Shown: positions 32,268 to 45,064 of the stretch, in pieces
How the letters are laid out: each line of letters begins with the position of its first letter
Position numbering within the stretch: the first letter of the stretch is position 1
DNA from: Heliocidaris tuberculata
Taxonomy: Eukaryota > Echinodermata > Echinoidea > Camarodonta > Echinometridae
DNA length: 64,000 nucleotides
Assembly (NCBI GenBank): GCA_025618425.1
Contig: CM046837.1
Coordinates: 25,043,793-25,107,792, forward strand
Direction of reading: 5' to 3'
The notes under the pieces: model-generated
Told to the model about the DNA's origin: nothing
What the model saw: only the letters and a program-made list of their open reading frames with translations
The model's database searches: none
Program-made: the position numbers and the translations under genes

Positions 32268-34040
32268 TGATCCAAGAATGGGGAGAGTCTTGGCCAATCC
32301 AATGACCAGTTATTAGTTACGATAGTCATCAAGCTTTTGATAGATTTGTGTAATTGATGTTGTTTGTTTCTTTGTCAGCGTCATCGAACGCAAAGTCTTA
32401 AAATCACTTTACGATTCACATTGACCGATTGCAGACACATTCCCCCTTTGCTTCATCTGTTGAATTCTTTCATCCGCTGTCCGTAAATATTTGATGATCT
32501 AATCAGTGCTTCTGTCGCTTTGGATGTCAAATGAGAGAGGAAAGTGATAGATTCTCTTGTAGATTACGCTCAATTATTCAAGATTTAAGCAGACAAGGAA
32601 ATGCCTGTTGGCATAAGCCATGAATATTTCAAAGGGAATGGTTTACGGCGGAGAGCGAGTGCGATTGAAATCAGATCCCATTCGACGTAGTGTACTCTGA
32701 TGATAAAAATCATGAAATCACTCGCATTCCCCCAAACGGACCATGCCCACTTCCTGTCGTATTGTTTCCAAGAAGATGTTTGTGCAAAAATCCATTAAAA
32801 GTAAACATTTCTTTACTTTCAATCAGATGGGATTGTTATATAACATGCCTGTTAGCATTGATTGAATTACGCGTTTGTCCTCCTTCATGTAGTTGGATAG
32901 TGGGATGTGCGCAGTAAATTAACTCTTTGTTTGCCAAGGTAAACTCTGTTCCATAGAATTTGTATGGAGAGTCTGTAGAAAATTACAATAATGGCACAAT
33001 GAAGGCTAACAATCTATTGTAACCCAGTGTCTTGTGAATGCTGATTTTTAGTTCTTGTAATGGAAAGGAATTATGAGAGTGTGAAAGTGGCTTAAAGGGC
33101 AATCCAAACTTTGTTAAAAGTTGAAAGCAGAAAGATAAGAGAAACAGGATGGTAACATTTTGAAAAGACAGTCCATTGTGACCTACAATGTACGTGTAGT
33201 CACGGTTAACTCTCCCGTTTGTCGTACACTAACATGTCATTAACTTGCATATTTCTCCTAAGCCCCTTTTTCCTTCGGGGCAGTACTCAAAATTTAGAAA
33301 ACAATTGTAGATAACATATTTTCATACATTGTAGGTCCTCCAAAAAGAAAAAGATTCTACTGAGTAATACACTTTGAGAAAGTGACATTTTAGTCATTTT
33401 GTGTTTTGGAACAAATGTGGGAGCTGTCCGTAACTACATCACAGAGACATTACCGATTTGGCCAATTTGAAATTCCCGTGTGTATCATTTATATGATATA
33501 TAGTCATTTCAACTTTTTAAAATCCATAACTTTCATATTGCTTTCTTAATATTGCTTTGATTTCTTTCAAACTTTGACCAATCTGCTTCTCCCATTTTCT
33601 GCTTTTGTCAGAGCAACTTGCCATTAAGGTTGGATTTCCCTTCAAATCAGATGGTGGGCTTGGAGCAGTGAAATATTGTACAAGTAACAAAACTTGATCA
33701 AAAATCATATTTACTGAAAGAACACAACCCTTTTGAGACTGATTGCTAAGCACATGGCTTGGGACTGATTATGTGATTTTGTTATCTTTCTTTCTGTTAT
33801 TGAGCTAATTTTCTACCAAACTGTTAGGCAGATAATATTTATTTGTAGTGTTGAATGTTTTGTGTAATTTTCTATGGATTCGGTGAGAATTTATTGTTCC
33901 TGGAGCTCTAGATTATGTTAATTTGGAAAGTGCGCTTCAGTTGTCAAAAGCTAGGATATATGTGTACATGTACATTATTCAAATCAACTTCGATTTAGTT
34001 AAATATATGTTTTACGTCACCGTAGGGAATCTAAAATAAA
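32268..34040 (+). other. Probable ENPP 3' UTR
   Basis: There is no further coding sequence after TGA. The first good AATAAA hexamer seen is at 34035-34040, with another at 34599-34604, so the 3' UTR may be 1.8-2.3 kb. It would then include the foldback element at 33092-33644. The true poly(A) site is unknown. Confidence 0.4.
33092..33644. mobile_element. TTAA foldback element in probable 3' UTR
   Basis: It starts TTAAAGGGCAATCCAAACTT and ends AAGGTTGGATTTCCCTTCAA, with both arms and the core present and colinear with 17114-17710. If the 3' UTR is as long as the poly(A) signals suggest, the mature ENPP mRNA carries this hairpin-forming element. Confidence 0.75.
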
Positions 34041-34692
34041 CATGATATAGACATTCTCTTTGAACCTGGTTTATATTAAGATATCCTATACAAATATAGG
34101 TTGTTCACTGTTTAGACTATATGTTTCTGAAGAGAAATACGGAACTAATGAAAATTTGCTAGGTAGAAAGCAAGTACATGTAGAAAGCATGATGTGATAT
34201 TGCATATCATTTTAAATGTTGTGTCTTTGTTATTTATTATGTAAATGATGTGGATCCTTTATCGTTGTATAAACTACATGAAATTCTTCAAAACTTTCTT
34301 ATCTCTCTCCGTCCGATCAATTTGCCCTGTTAGATTTTCTCTCTCATGAATATACACCATTGAATTCTACATAAACATATTTTTCTTGTATGTTATTTGA
34401 ATACAAATATATTATATTGTACAAAGTGATTAAATATATATTACAGTACTTGTGTTTATTATAATGTATGTAGTTTAGTATTAGTTGGACTGTAAGACTG
34501 GATGAATAGGAATACAATAAGGAAATATATTATTGGTATAGTTTTTGGATAAAAACGTAAGTCAGAACCTTTTTATTGCCTTTATTCATTTATTTATGAA
34601 TAAAAAATGAATAAGTCTACATTGTTCATGGGGAAAAGAAATATATGTCAGTTGCACTTTACCAATTTTTATTGCTATTCACAGAGGCTGAA

Positions 34693-34880
34693 AAAAAAAA
34701 AGGTCATCAGATTTTTTTTGTCCAGTGATCCAAAATTCTCTGCCAAAAAAAGAGGTTATCACAAATTTTGGGGGCTCTTTTTATCAGGACAGTTTACAAA
34801 TCGGGAGGCCCAGTGTACACTTTTCTTTCAAAAGGGGGTCACGGGCCTCAATTAAGTGCCACCCCCTAAATCCGCCACTG
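34693..34880 (-). mobile_element. Truncated hAT-type MITE, reverse orientation
   Basis: The right edge TAAATCCGCCACTG is the complement of the CAGTGGCGGATTTA terminus. The body matches the 56249-56602 element in reverse (CTTTCAAAAGGGGG, 'aaaattctctgccaa'). The other terminus is missing. Confidence 0.7.
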
Positions 34881-35331
34881 CCTATTCAATCTGTTTTGTG
34901 GTACTTACATGTACATGTTGAAGAATACAATAGAGTTTTAAGAAGCATTTATGATTGTAACAGAATCTTCATTTGAAAGCTTCTGTTCTTCAAATTGGCA
35001 GTCCTTATATATGTTTTTTTCTCCTTTTATAATATTTCATAATATTTTCCCACTTTTTTTCGGATCTCACAAGGATTATGTCAAAAAGTTTAGAAACTGC
35101 CAGTCTCTATGAGAAAACCATGATTTCGAACTTGTCATTGTGTTGCCAATTCAAAGATGTTTTGTGATCCATTATTAATTGTGATCAATAGCTTGCATTA
35201 ACATACATGTATATTTGACTTCACAATCTTTTTTGTCCCTTGAAACGTGTTGAGCCATGAATTGATGGCTCCTGTAATTCCAGTTTTAATAAGCCAGTTC
35301 GTAATTACGATTTATGCATGGTGCAGATCAA

Positions 35332-35739
35332 CCCTTTCAGGACAGGAATTATTCAAGGGCTAAATTGATCACATTTTGTTCTCCAAATTGGCAATAATTA
35401 TATTTTTCTTTCAGTGCTCCATGGTTCTAATAAGGAGTAATGTCTTTGAAAATAATAAACATGGTGAGGACTTTGTCGAAAAGTTGGAAAAATTGCCAAT
35501 TTTGATAAAAAACAATGCTTTTGAACCTCTCAATGAGTTGCCAATTTAAGGATCTCAAAGCTTATTCTCGTTTTTAAAATTCCTGGTATCATACGCAATA
35601 TGGTCATGTAACAAAAATGGACATAGTGTGTGCAGAAATTTTTTGCTCTTTCTACTCATCTATCTGGTATATTTTTTAGAGCTCTGAATGAAAAGTTATT
35701 GAGCCAAACCACAAAATGTGGTCAGTTGTCTCGAAAGGG
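35332..35739 (-). mobile_element. piggyBac-like MITE, copy 2 (inverted, 408 bp)
   Basis: It is the reverse complement of 30456-30868 along its whole length, including 'tggtatattttttagagctctgaat' and 'ccacaaaatgtggtc' blocks. The right end abuts TTAA (35740-35743); the left target is mutated to TCAA. Confidence 0.82.
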
Positions 35740-35956
35740 TTAAAGGTGATTTGTACCGAGTGCAATTGACCTTTATATGCTTTTATAGTGTGCGCACCAT
35801 GATGCGCGCGACAGTATGGTTTTACTCGTTAAACAAGTAGCACGTCTACCAAAGCAGATGCGCTTGTGCGTACAAATTGGGGTCATTTGTACCATGTACT
35901 AATTACAAACCGGCAATATTGGAGCAAACATGCATAGGATATCGTCTGCTGCATTG

Positions 35957-36014
35957 GAGCCAGAAGGGTGCTAACTCATATACTTTAGCACAGAGTTAAC
36001 ACCCCTTCTGGCTC
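35957..36014 (+). repeat. Dispersed copy of the GAGCCAGAAGGG hairpin
   Basis: GAGCCAGAAGGGTGCTAACTC pairs with GAGTTAACACCCCTTCTGGCTC around a short loop. The stem is the one found in the array at 30156-31078, but it lies outside the ENPP coding span. Confidence 0.8.
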
Positions 36015-36442
36015 TCAACAGACGATATGTTTTGTTTATCACTGTTTTTTCCTCCTTTTCCTTTATTTCCTGTTTTAAGCTGTGGACTTTGTCCGACAGC
36101 GCTCTTAAAACTTGTCATGGCACAGATGGAATGTGTGAAGTGAATTATGAAACTATACATGCATAATGTTAACTTGTTAGGAAGACAAAATGGTTGGGTT
36201 TTCATATATGTGTTCAGTGTATATGAACATGAATTGACCCCCAGTGAATTTCAAGTCCCACCCCCCCCCCCCCCTCCCTGAGGTTTTCTTATAAAACTGC
36301 ATTCATAGAAAAATATAATTTGCCTGATGATATCTGAGCATTTAAAAAAATGTGTTCAGCATTGTCCTCAAAGAAATTGCAATATATGAGAGCAATAGGC
36401 TTTGAAATGAGAAATCTTGGCTTTAATATAAACCAGGACATC

Positions 36443-36551
36443 GTTTCATCAAACCGTTTTAAGTACAAGATTGCCGACATCCCATTGAAATAACACGTAT
36501 AAATGGGATGTCAGCAAACTTGTACTTACATGTATGACTTTTTGATGAAAC
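36443..36551. repeat. Small foldback, ~45-bp arms
   Basis: GTTTCATCAAA...AAGTACAAG...GACATCCCATT on the left pairs with AATGGGATGTC...CTTGTACTT...TTTGATGAAAC on the right. It is probably a MITE remnant. Confidence 0.7.
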
Positions 36552-37808
36552 ACTGCCCAGTATGAAAGAGTTAAAACAGTTAAACTGTTTGAAAATGACT
36601 CAGCCCTACTTAAGACCTTTTATTTCTATTAGATAATCCCTCTAACTGGACCCACATTTGTCGTTCCTTACATGTATGTTACTTATCTATAATTCTGTGG
36701 TATTATTTGACATCACTGATAAAGAAGTACACAATAAATTGTTCATTCTTTTATTTCTATCCATCTCACAGGTGCTAAGTTTCTCAAGCATTCTCTGATA
36801 CATGAACATCTTTCTTTTTTTTTTAAATCATGTATATAAGGTATTTTTTTCAACAAATATAGTTTGCATCTGTTGTAGAACAATTAAATTGAATTGATTT
36901 GGAATCTAATGATATTTCTAATTCATATTGTGGATTGGAAGTGAAATTTGGAAGCTGAAATTAAACTATGACCTGAAATAGATAAATTTGCAGTGCTTTG
37001 AAGTGGGATGAATTTTTGGAATGACACTCGAGTTACAAATGCATTACATTTGTTTAAACAGGTGTCTGTAATGAGCGTGTAAAGTATAATTTTACGACTC
37101 GTCAAATTTGCATTGGTGTATATGTTTCAGCTCATTGCAGAGACCCTGAATACAGTGTAGTGTTGTATTCAGTCAGTTAACTGTTCAAAAGCCAACTGCC
37201 TGCAGCCAAAAACCTTTTGCTGTATTCATGCAGATGGACCAAGCTTATCCTTGTTTATCTGAGTTCATTGGTTTATGTTCGTTTGTTCTGAAAATTGGTT
37301 TGTCCGAAGGTTCATTATTCACATCTTAAATATACCTTTGGAATGACCACCTGTAAATTTTGGAACTGCAAATTTGATAGGAGAATTGATTAGCATACAT
37401 ATAGGATATATGCCTCTTCAGAATTATGAACCTGTAGAAAAACAATCTATTAGAATTTTGAGCTTAATCTCACTTTAAAAGGTCTCTTTATAAGACAGTA
37501 TTTTTGTTCTATTAACGTAAAGAAATGTTCTTAGAAAGAATAAAAATATATTGATAGATATTGGTGGTTAATTGCATATGTATTGAATAAACATTGTGAC
37601 CTTTAGTTCATGCTACATGTATCTAGATTTAATAGTGAATGTTATATAATTAAAGTATAATTGTGACTCATGTGTGTTTTGATGAAGGGTTACGTGTGTT
37701 TTTTAATAAATTGATAAATAAGGCTTTTGTTAAGTTATGTATAAACACTCAATTAAAAATGAGTTAATTTTTATGTGCCATATGTACATATTGATATAAA
37801 AATGTTCT
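36552..37808. other. Gene-free stretch
   Basis: AT-rich, with no gene or clear repeat. TACATGTA words become rare from here onward. Confidence 0.5.
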
Positions 37809-38417
37809 GGGGGTGATTCACTAACTGGGATCGATATCATTCCTAAAATCGATTTTCGGGATTGATTTCATTCCCAGCTTAAAATTAATTCCACCTTACT
37901 GATTCACTAAATCGCTTTTAGGATGGAATCAATTTTATCATGAATATATATGAGCGCAAATGAATATTTACGAGCGCACTCATTCCAACCAATCAACGTA
38001 CTCAAATTTCAGTCACCGCCCCTCAGTCACCCGACCTAATTCTCTACTTAGCGCGTAGCTAGTGCGCGTTACCTAGCTACTGCATTAATTGCGCGCACGC
38101 ATCGATTGCACAAAACACAGGGCTAGGGGCTATGGCTAGGGGCTATGGCTAGGGGCCATGGGCGTGCAGCGCAGGCAGGAACGGCGTAGCCGCGCCCGGG
38201 TTGGGGTGGGCGGGCATGCAGTGGAGTGGCCGTTTGTGATTGTTTAGGAGCGATCCGGATCACTCCCAACCTTAAAATCAATTCAGAGGCTGGAATCAAT
38301 CCCAAATACCTTAGTGAATCAGTCACTAAAAGCGATATCGCTCTTAGGATGGATATTGTTCCTAAAATTGATTTTTTCTTATTTGGGATTAATTTTAGCT
38401 GTTAGTGAATCACCCCC
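37809..38417. mobile_element. 609-bp element with perfect 17-bp TIR
   Basis: GGGGGTGATTCACTAAC (37809-37825) is exactly complemented by GTTAGTGAATCACCCCC (38401-38417). Subterminal words such as 'gattcactaa', 'aaaatcgatttt' and 'aggatgga' also recur inverted. The core is GC/CpG-rich with a three-fold GGCTATGGCTAGG repeat at about 38120-38160. There is no transposase and no clear target duplication. Confidence 0.78.
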
Positions 38418-39605
38418 CTGTACTCATATATTTGTCTTTATATACTATGTATTTATGAGACAGTACTTCTTACACAACGTACACTGTACACATTTTAATG
38501 ACAATTGGAATTTGATAATTCAATGCTGCAAAGTTTTACCATTGATAAACCCCAGAAACTACAATTTGAACTACAGGAACTGATACCTGTTTGTAGTTAA
38601 TGTCCATTATTTTTGTACTGAATATTAAGGTGTCCATATGTATAAATGGCTTGGAATAATAGTTCTTTTGAAAGTATATTTAATTTTAGTCTCTGTAACT
38701 CAATTTTTTTTTTATTGCTTCCTTTCCCTTTTGATATACCAGCATTCTCTTATTCCAGGAAATAGTTTTTCCTTCAAAAAAATAGTAAAATAACAGAACA
38801 TTTCTGGTCCAGCTAGCAGCATTTATTATTGTATCCATGCAACAAGTTGGGCACTGTCATTGTAAAATCATCCTCCTCTTCATCTCATCATCATCATGCA
38901 TTCTCATTTGCATATGAATTATTATATATGCCACATGCAACATAAACTTCATAGTATCTACCTGTATATCGCAAAAAAAAAAAATCATGGCTGATTTATC
39001 CAGAGATACTGTATCTGTATGTGAGATTTCTGGATTTTAGAGTAATCGGTGCGATAGTGATGTGACCCCATACATGGGGAAAGTTACACCAAGATTCAAG
39101 ATGAAAGTCTTCGAACATGAAGTCGCTCATCAGAAGAGCTTGTTGACATAAAAGGGAAGGAATAATTTGCATGATTGGAAGGTTGATGAGAAGTCTCTAC
39201 GGAGACAGGAAATATCCATTTCATCCCTCAAATTGGCAATCCCTGCCGTTTGGATTAGCTCTAATTGAGAGAAAGGAAGGTGGATTTATGATGGCATTTC
39301 AAGACCACCATTTTAATCATGAATTCTTCTTGTCTCTTAGAGATGATAATAAGGTGAATTAATAAGTCAATACTTCACCTGCAGACGTTATAGGCCACAA
39401 GAATTCTATTCACTTTAAAGAAATGCATTTGTTACTGTTGTTTGTTTTGTCTTATTTCCTTAAATTGGCATATCAAAGAAGATAATTGCTTATCCTCTTG
39501 AAATAACAATATAATGCATTTGTTTATTGATACATTCCTTCTTATTTCTAATTCCACTCTGCCCCCTCATAGTCCATTTTGTGTTCATACATTTTCTTTC
39601 TATAC

Positions 39606-39652
<47 letters not shown>

Positions 39653-40829
39653 CTATAATTATGTCTATCTTTCATTTTTAAAAACCATTTTTCTATTATC
39701 CTGTCATTTGTATTCTTAGCTTTTTCTAACATTCATTCATGCATTCTCTCTCTTTCTATTTCCCCCTTATCTATCTCTCCTTCCCCTCACTCTCTCTCAC
39801 CTCCCCCCCCCCCCCCCAGTATCTACCTTTCTGCACATAATTTGTGCTGTTTACATCATCTGATAATATAATGATATCTTTCTTTCCAGTTTTGAAGTAT
39901 ACGATCGGGCCACACCCCTTTCTGTGCTTGTATATGTATTGATGCATTGAACTAAGCTAGACACTAGAAACTCTGTGCAATATTTTATCTGCCCCCCCCC
40001 CATTTAATACCTCATCAGACCAATGATGAATATGATTATCTCTTTTGTGAAGGCAAAAAGAGAATATTGTTTACTTGCTCATGTCTGTTAATATTTGTGA
40101 CTCCACGATGAATGGCCATCTATAATGAAAGCCTGATGATTTTCTGTTGAGCGTTCATGCATTTTCGTCTGAACTAGACGTGTAATTGTTTTTGAATCTG
40201 TTTCACCAATACGCAAATGAATTTGATAAATGAAATAATTATTGCTTTTTTAGCTACGGGAGGTGCTCGTGTATAAAATTATTGTGGACATTCATGTGCA
40301 TGTATATGGATTTGAATTTATGTTGCCACATTTGCTTACATTTATATTAGTTATAAGATCATGTATGGAATATCACCAAGTGAAATATATTTAGGAAAAT
40401 AAATACCCACATTGAAGAAAAATTGCTTTATTTGAACAGATATTTTTGCATTATTTTTTTTACATATATTATAGGACTATATTACATTTTTTCGGGGGGG
40501 GGGGGGAATACTCCTTAAGTTGAACTTTGCAGTGAAATAACAAATCGTGTTGATGATATTTCCTTGTTCAAACTAATTAAAATCATGTAGTTTAAATTAG
40601 ACCAAAATTCAAATTTTTAACAATTTTGTACAGATTTATGATTATTTGAATCGTGCTTTCCATTTGTGAGTGTACACAGATTGTGAATTGTTTCATTTTG
40701 TTCACAGATTTGACTGGTGTGCACAAGTTTTATCAATAAAAAGATTTGAAAAGTAATAAAAGTTTCCTTCATGTTTCGTTGTAAGAAGTTGAATATCTTG
40801 GAATGGCATAGTGGAAAGAAGAGTTTGTC
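38418..40829. other. Gene-free stretch
   Basis: No gene was recognised. It holds a CT microsatellite (39617-39649) next to poly-C, poly-C runs at about 39803 and 39993, and a poly-G run near 40494. Confidence 0.5.
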
Positions 40830-40887
40830 TTCTTTGTGTGTCTCTCTCTATCTTTGTATCTTCTTCATCTCTCTATGTCCCTCTATG

Positions 40888-40920
<33 letters not shown>

Positions 40921-41275
40921 GTCTCTGTGTGTGGGGTGTGTGTGTGTGTGTGTGTGTTGGATGTGTGTGTGTCTCTCTCTCTTCTTTCCTCTCTTCATCT
41001 CTCCACCCTCTCTATCTCATTTCTTTATATCTTTTATTGATCTCTCTCTCTTTCTGTTCTCACGTCCTCTCTTCATCTCTTTTCCCTCCCTCTCTCTGTC
41101 TCCCTCTTCCTCTATTCATCTCTTCCTTTCCCTTTATTTTATTCCTGTCTGTCTCTTCTTCATCTCTCTCTCTCTCTCTCTCTCTCTTCATCTCTTCTCT
41201 CTCTCTCTCTCTCTCTCTGTATCTCCTTCTTTATCTCTACACTCTCTTCTCTCTCTGTCTCTGTCTTTTATGTTA
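40830..41275 (+). repeat. CT/TCTC pyrimidine tract with a TG microsatellite
   Basis: About 440 bases of nearly uninterrupted pyrimidine (CTCTCT, TTCATCTCT units) on the plus strand, broken by a (TG)n block at about 40926-40970. The long Ser/Leu frames are repeat translations. A shorter CT tract lies at about 41860-41940. Confidence 0.85.
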
Positions 41276-41863
41276 TAGTCTCTTCTGAATGACGTTAGCC
41301 CTTTAAACAAGTGGTTAAAAGGATGAGCAAAACTGAAAGGAAAAGAGGGCAACCGAGACAAGAGAGTTTTTATCGGTCTTCTTCAAATCCAAGAGTTAAA
41401 TATCCCTTGACGGGTTTTGTTACACCTGATTTCAACCCCCCTCAGCTAAAAAGCCTGCCTATCGCTTTTAATCCATCGAAAAGGGCAGCATGCATGCAAG
41501 TGTGTGCATATATCCCTGGCGTTTAAATCGTTTTCTCCCAGTCGCCATTGTGGAGAGACAGCTATAGGCCAGCCCGTGAGATATTTTTTGTTCGCTTGAT
41601 TGTAGATGAATTCTGACAGATAAATTGCCGCTGAAAATTTGTTGTTTCTGATTGGCTTCAGGGCAGAGAACATTAAAACTATCCCTCTGCTGTCGTGAGA
41701 GTGCGTGTAGGTCAGACCTTTGTCACACTTTAAAGAGGTGTGCTCTTTGCCATTTCCACTTTCCATATTTTTTTTTCTTTTTGCTTTGTTTTCGCAAAAT
41801 ATTCGTAAATAAACTATCCTAAGATATCTTATTATGGACCTAATCCAGTTTATCTTTTTCCCT

Positions 41864-41896
<33 letters not shown>

Positions 41897-43300
41897 GCTC
41901 TCCCTCCCTGTTTTTCTTTCCCTCTTTCTCTCTTTCCTATCTCCCTTCTACCACCCTTTCCCTTTTAATCCATCTTCCTCTCCTTCCATGCTCCCATTTT
42001 GTGTTTGTTTTTTTTTTTCTCTTCCCCTTTAAGTTATCGATATGATATACCATTATATCGATGCGGTATCGATGCTCTAACCCCTAGGCTGTCGCTTCTC
42101 TAACACAAGTATTTGAGATGACTTTTGGGTCGAAAATATGAATGAAAAGGGGAGAGGGCACACTTTGGGGGCTGTGGACTTGATGTATACATGAGGTATA
42201 TTCATGTATTGTCGTGCTAAAGGCATGACAATCGGGGACACGAGCTGCCCCCCCCCCCAAAAAAAAAGTAAATAAAAAATAAAAATAATAATAATAATAA
42301 TGATGATGATGATAATAAATCAATCAATCAATCAATCAATGCAATAAAAATAAAACAATAAATAAAAAAATAAAAATGAAAATAAATATAAATTTAAATA
42401 AATATAAATCAATCAAGAATAGCCAGTGATGTGTCAAGCATCGCTTCTTTAAAAATTTTAAGAATATCAAGAACAACTTAATGAGAGAGAAAAAAAGATC
42501 TTTAGCATAGTTGGATGACGGAGGTACTAGGCTTGCCTAGTACCTCCTAGCTAACTGACATACATTTCGTTTTGTACTTTTATAACTAATGCATCACCAG
42601 ATTTGAAATTAGATGAGCGATATACATGTATTTCTATACATCGACAGATCAACTACCTTAAATTGTGAAATTTATCTGCATTTTCCACTCTTAGCTGTCA
42701 CTTTATTACCTTATCTTCGTCTAGATCTTCTTTAAATGTCAGCGTTTTAGAAACAAATCATCATATTGTCAAATTTTTTATCAAAGTATATCTGTAAACG
42801 TAATCCTTTAGATACTGCAGTCTGCAAGTATTTTCCCGGCTTTAGATTATCAACAAGATCTGTTCTACAATACTCTCTTCTTCTTCTTTCTTAGGGGCGG
42901 GGGGGGGGGGGGGGGGGGGTAAGGAAGAGGCTGGTGTTTGTTTTTCTTCGTATCATTATCAGTGTAGCAGTCAATACATTCGGTCCCAGGGGGAACAAAC
43001 TCAATACTTTAGTATTTAACATTAGGGCTCAGGGTCGAGACCCCAAGCAAGACCGAGACAATCAAGAACCCGAGACCGAGACCGATACTGCATGGTCTCG
43101 CTACCTCTATGTTATTATAGAGGGTTTACAGGTTTCCATTTTGTGTGTGATACGGTAATTTTCGGGAGAATCATATGCAACGGCACTATCTATGTCCCTC
43201 TGGACTTTTCAGGAAACTGTTCTAATGGTTACCGGACCCTATAGATATGAGATGCACCTCTCCACATATTTCACTCATTCATACCATCATCAACATCACC
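41276..43300. other. Gene-free stretch with simple repeats and one perfect hairpin
   Basis: No gene was recognised. AAT/GATGAT and CAATCAAT simple repeats lie at about 42285-42345. GGAGGTACTAGGC and GCCTAGTACCTCC form a perfect 13-bp stem with a 2-nt loop at 42520-42547. A poly-G run of about 20 lies near 42899-42919. Confidence 0.5.
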
Positions 43301-44120
43301 ATCAGTGGCACAGGTGCAAGGGGGCATGGGGCACGTACCCCCCCCCCCCCAATCGAATCGCGAAAAAATATGATACAAAGAGAGATAGAAAGAAAAGTAG
43401 AGGGGAGGCAACGTAAAAACAAGATGATTGTACCCCCTTCACCATGAATTCCCTTTCGACGGTCTTGTTATTACACATTTAATTTACCTAGTTAAACAGG
43501 TGCCCCCACACTCTAAAAATTAAAAATCTACCATCTAAAAAAATGGCAGATTAACACTTTGAACAAGCTGAATGCAACAATATAAAGGTTGAATCCACCA
43601 TGTTTAAAAGGTTTATCAGACATTTTGAAAAAAAGTGGTCACTCCTCGGCCCTTTTAAATGGCGATTTAACACTTAAGTTTTTAAGACTGCATGACACCA
43701 GTGCCCTCCACCCCCACAATGTCTGGCCCCATGCAACGCCATTGATCCCCATTGCTTTCGCACCGTCGTGGGGTCTAGACTTCGAGTGGTACAGTGCAAG
43801 TTTTCAATTTGTTGAAAGCAGAAATTAAGCTGAAATTAGGATAACATGTATTAAGACTTTAATAATTATCGTTTCGCCAATTATACTTAATGTAAAATAT
43901 ATTTTGTGTGCATCGGTGGCGTAGTTACTGGGAACACTTTGACATGCCCCCCCCCCCCCATCGAATGGCGGAAAAAATGAAAAAAGAAGAGAGAAAAATG
44001 GAGAGGGGGAGAAGAACGAGATAAGAAGAAGACGGGGTCCCCTCTCGCCCCCTTACCCCTAATCGATGGCCTTGTTAATTCACATCTCATTCATCGGCTG
44101 GTGCCCCCCCCCCCCCCATG
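43301..44120. mobile_element. Two GGCGTA-family MITE-like units
   Basis: Blocks at about 43305-43510 and 43915-44115 share a left-end-like GTGGC, then poly-C, 'atcgaat(c/g)gcg(a/g)aaaaaat', a purine-rich GAGAGAAA segment, 'tacccccttc/tcgcccccttac', 'gg(t/c)cttgttat' and a 'gtgccccc' end. The same order occurs at 432-656 and 53300-54078. Termini are too eroded to fix the boundaries. Confidence 0.5.
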
Positions 44121-44228
44121 ATTGAACTTCCATTCAATGATACTATGGATATGATCGTGCTTGTAAAATGTATATGTTTGACTAATTGTTAATATTTATT
44201 TTCATTGTCCAAAAAGTGTAATGATTAC

Positions 44229-45064
44229 ATTAATTTGCATATATGATTTTTGCACCTGAATATATACTTGTTTATATTTTCTTACCTTTATTTGTGACGA
44301 TGCTATTTTGAAAATGGAAGTAATAAAAGGATTTTTAAAAATCACTTTCACTCCCCTCGGAGTCACGTGATCACTAAAAAAAAAAACACCCCCCCCCCCC
44401 CCTTCAGTGGCTGAACCCATGCACGCTACGCTACTCTCTACCGTTGCAAATTTTCCAATAATAATCTACTACATTTTGCTAATTAGGTGTTTTCCCTCTC
44501 ATGTCCAGATTAAATTTTGCTATGACCGACGATCAATTGCTTGGGGTTCGTTATACTGCACCTGCTGCAGGCTTTTATGAGGAATAATATAATGACCGGG
44601 AAAACCTATAATGGCTTTTCATAAATAAGTACATACTGAAAAGAATATTAATTTGCATATATGATTTTTGCACCAGAATATATACTTGTTTATATTTTCT
44701 TACCTTTATTTGTGAAGATGCTATTTTGAAAATGGAAGTAATAAAAGGATTTTTAAAAATCACATTCACTCCCCTCGGAGTCACGTGATCAATAAAAAAA
44801 AAAAAAACACCCCCCCCCCCCTTCCGTGGCTGAACCCATGCACGCTACGCTACTCTCTACCGATGCAAATTTTCCAATAATAATCTACTACATTTTGCTA
44901 ATTAGGTGTTTTCCCTCTCATGTCCAGATTAAATTTTGCTATGACCGACGATCAATTGCTTGGGGTTCGTTATACTGCACCTGCTGCAGGCTTTTATGAG
45001 GAATAATATAATGACCGGGAAAACCTATAATGGCTTTTCATAAATAAGTACATACTGAAAAGAA
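44229..45064 (+). repeat. Tandem segmental duplication, two ~418-bp copies
   Basis: Copy 1 (44229-44645) and copy 2 (44647-45064) are nearly identical, differing by a few substitutions and homopolymer lengths. Both contain TCACGTGATCA, poly-A/poly-C, 'atgcacgctacgctac' and 'gctgcaggcttttatgag'. The high identity implies a recent duplication or an assembly artefact. Confidence 0.9.
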
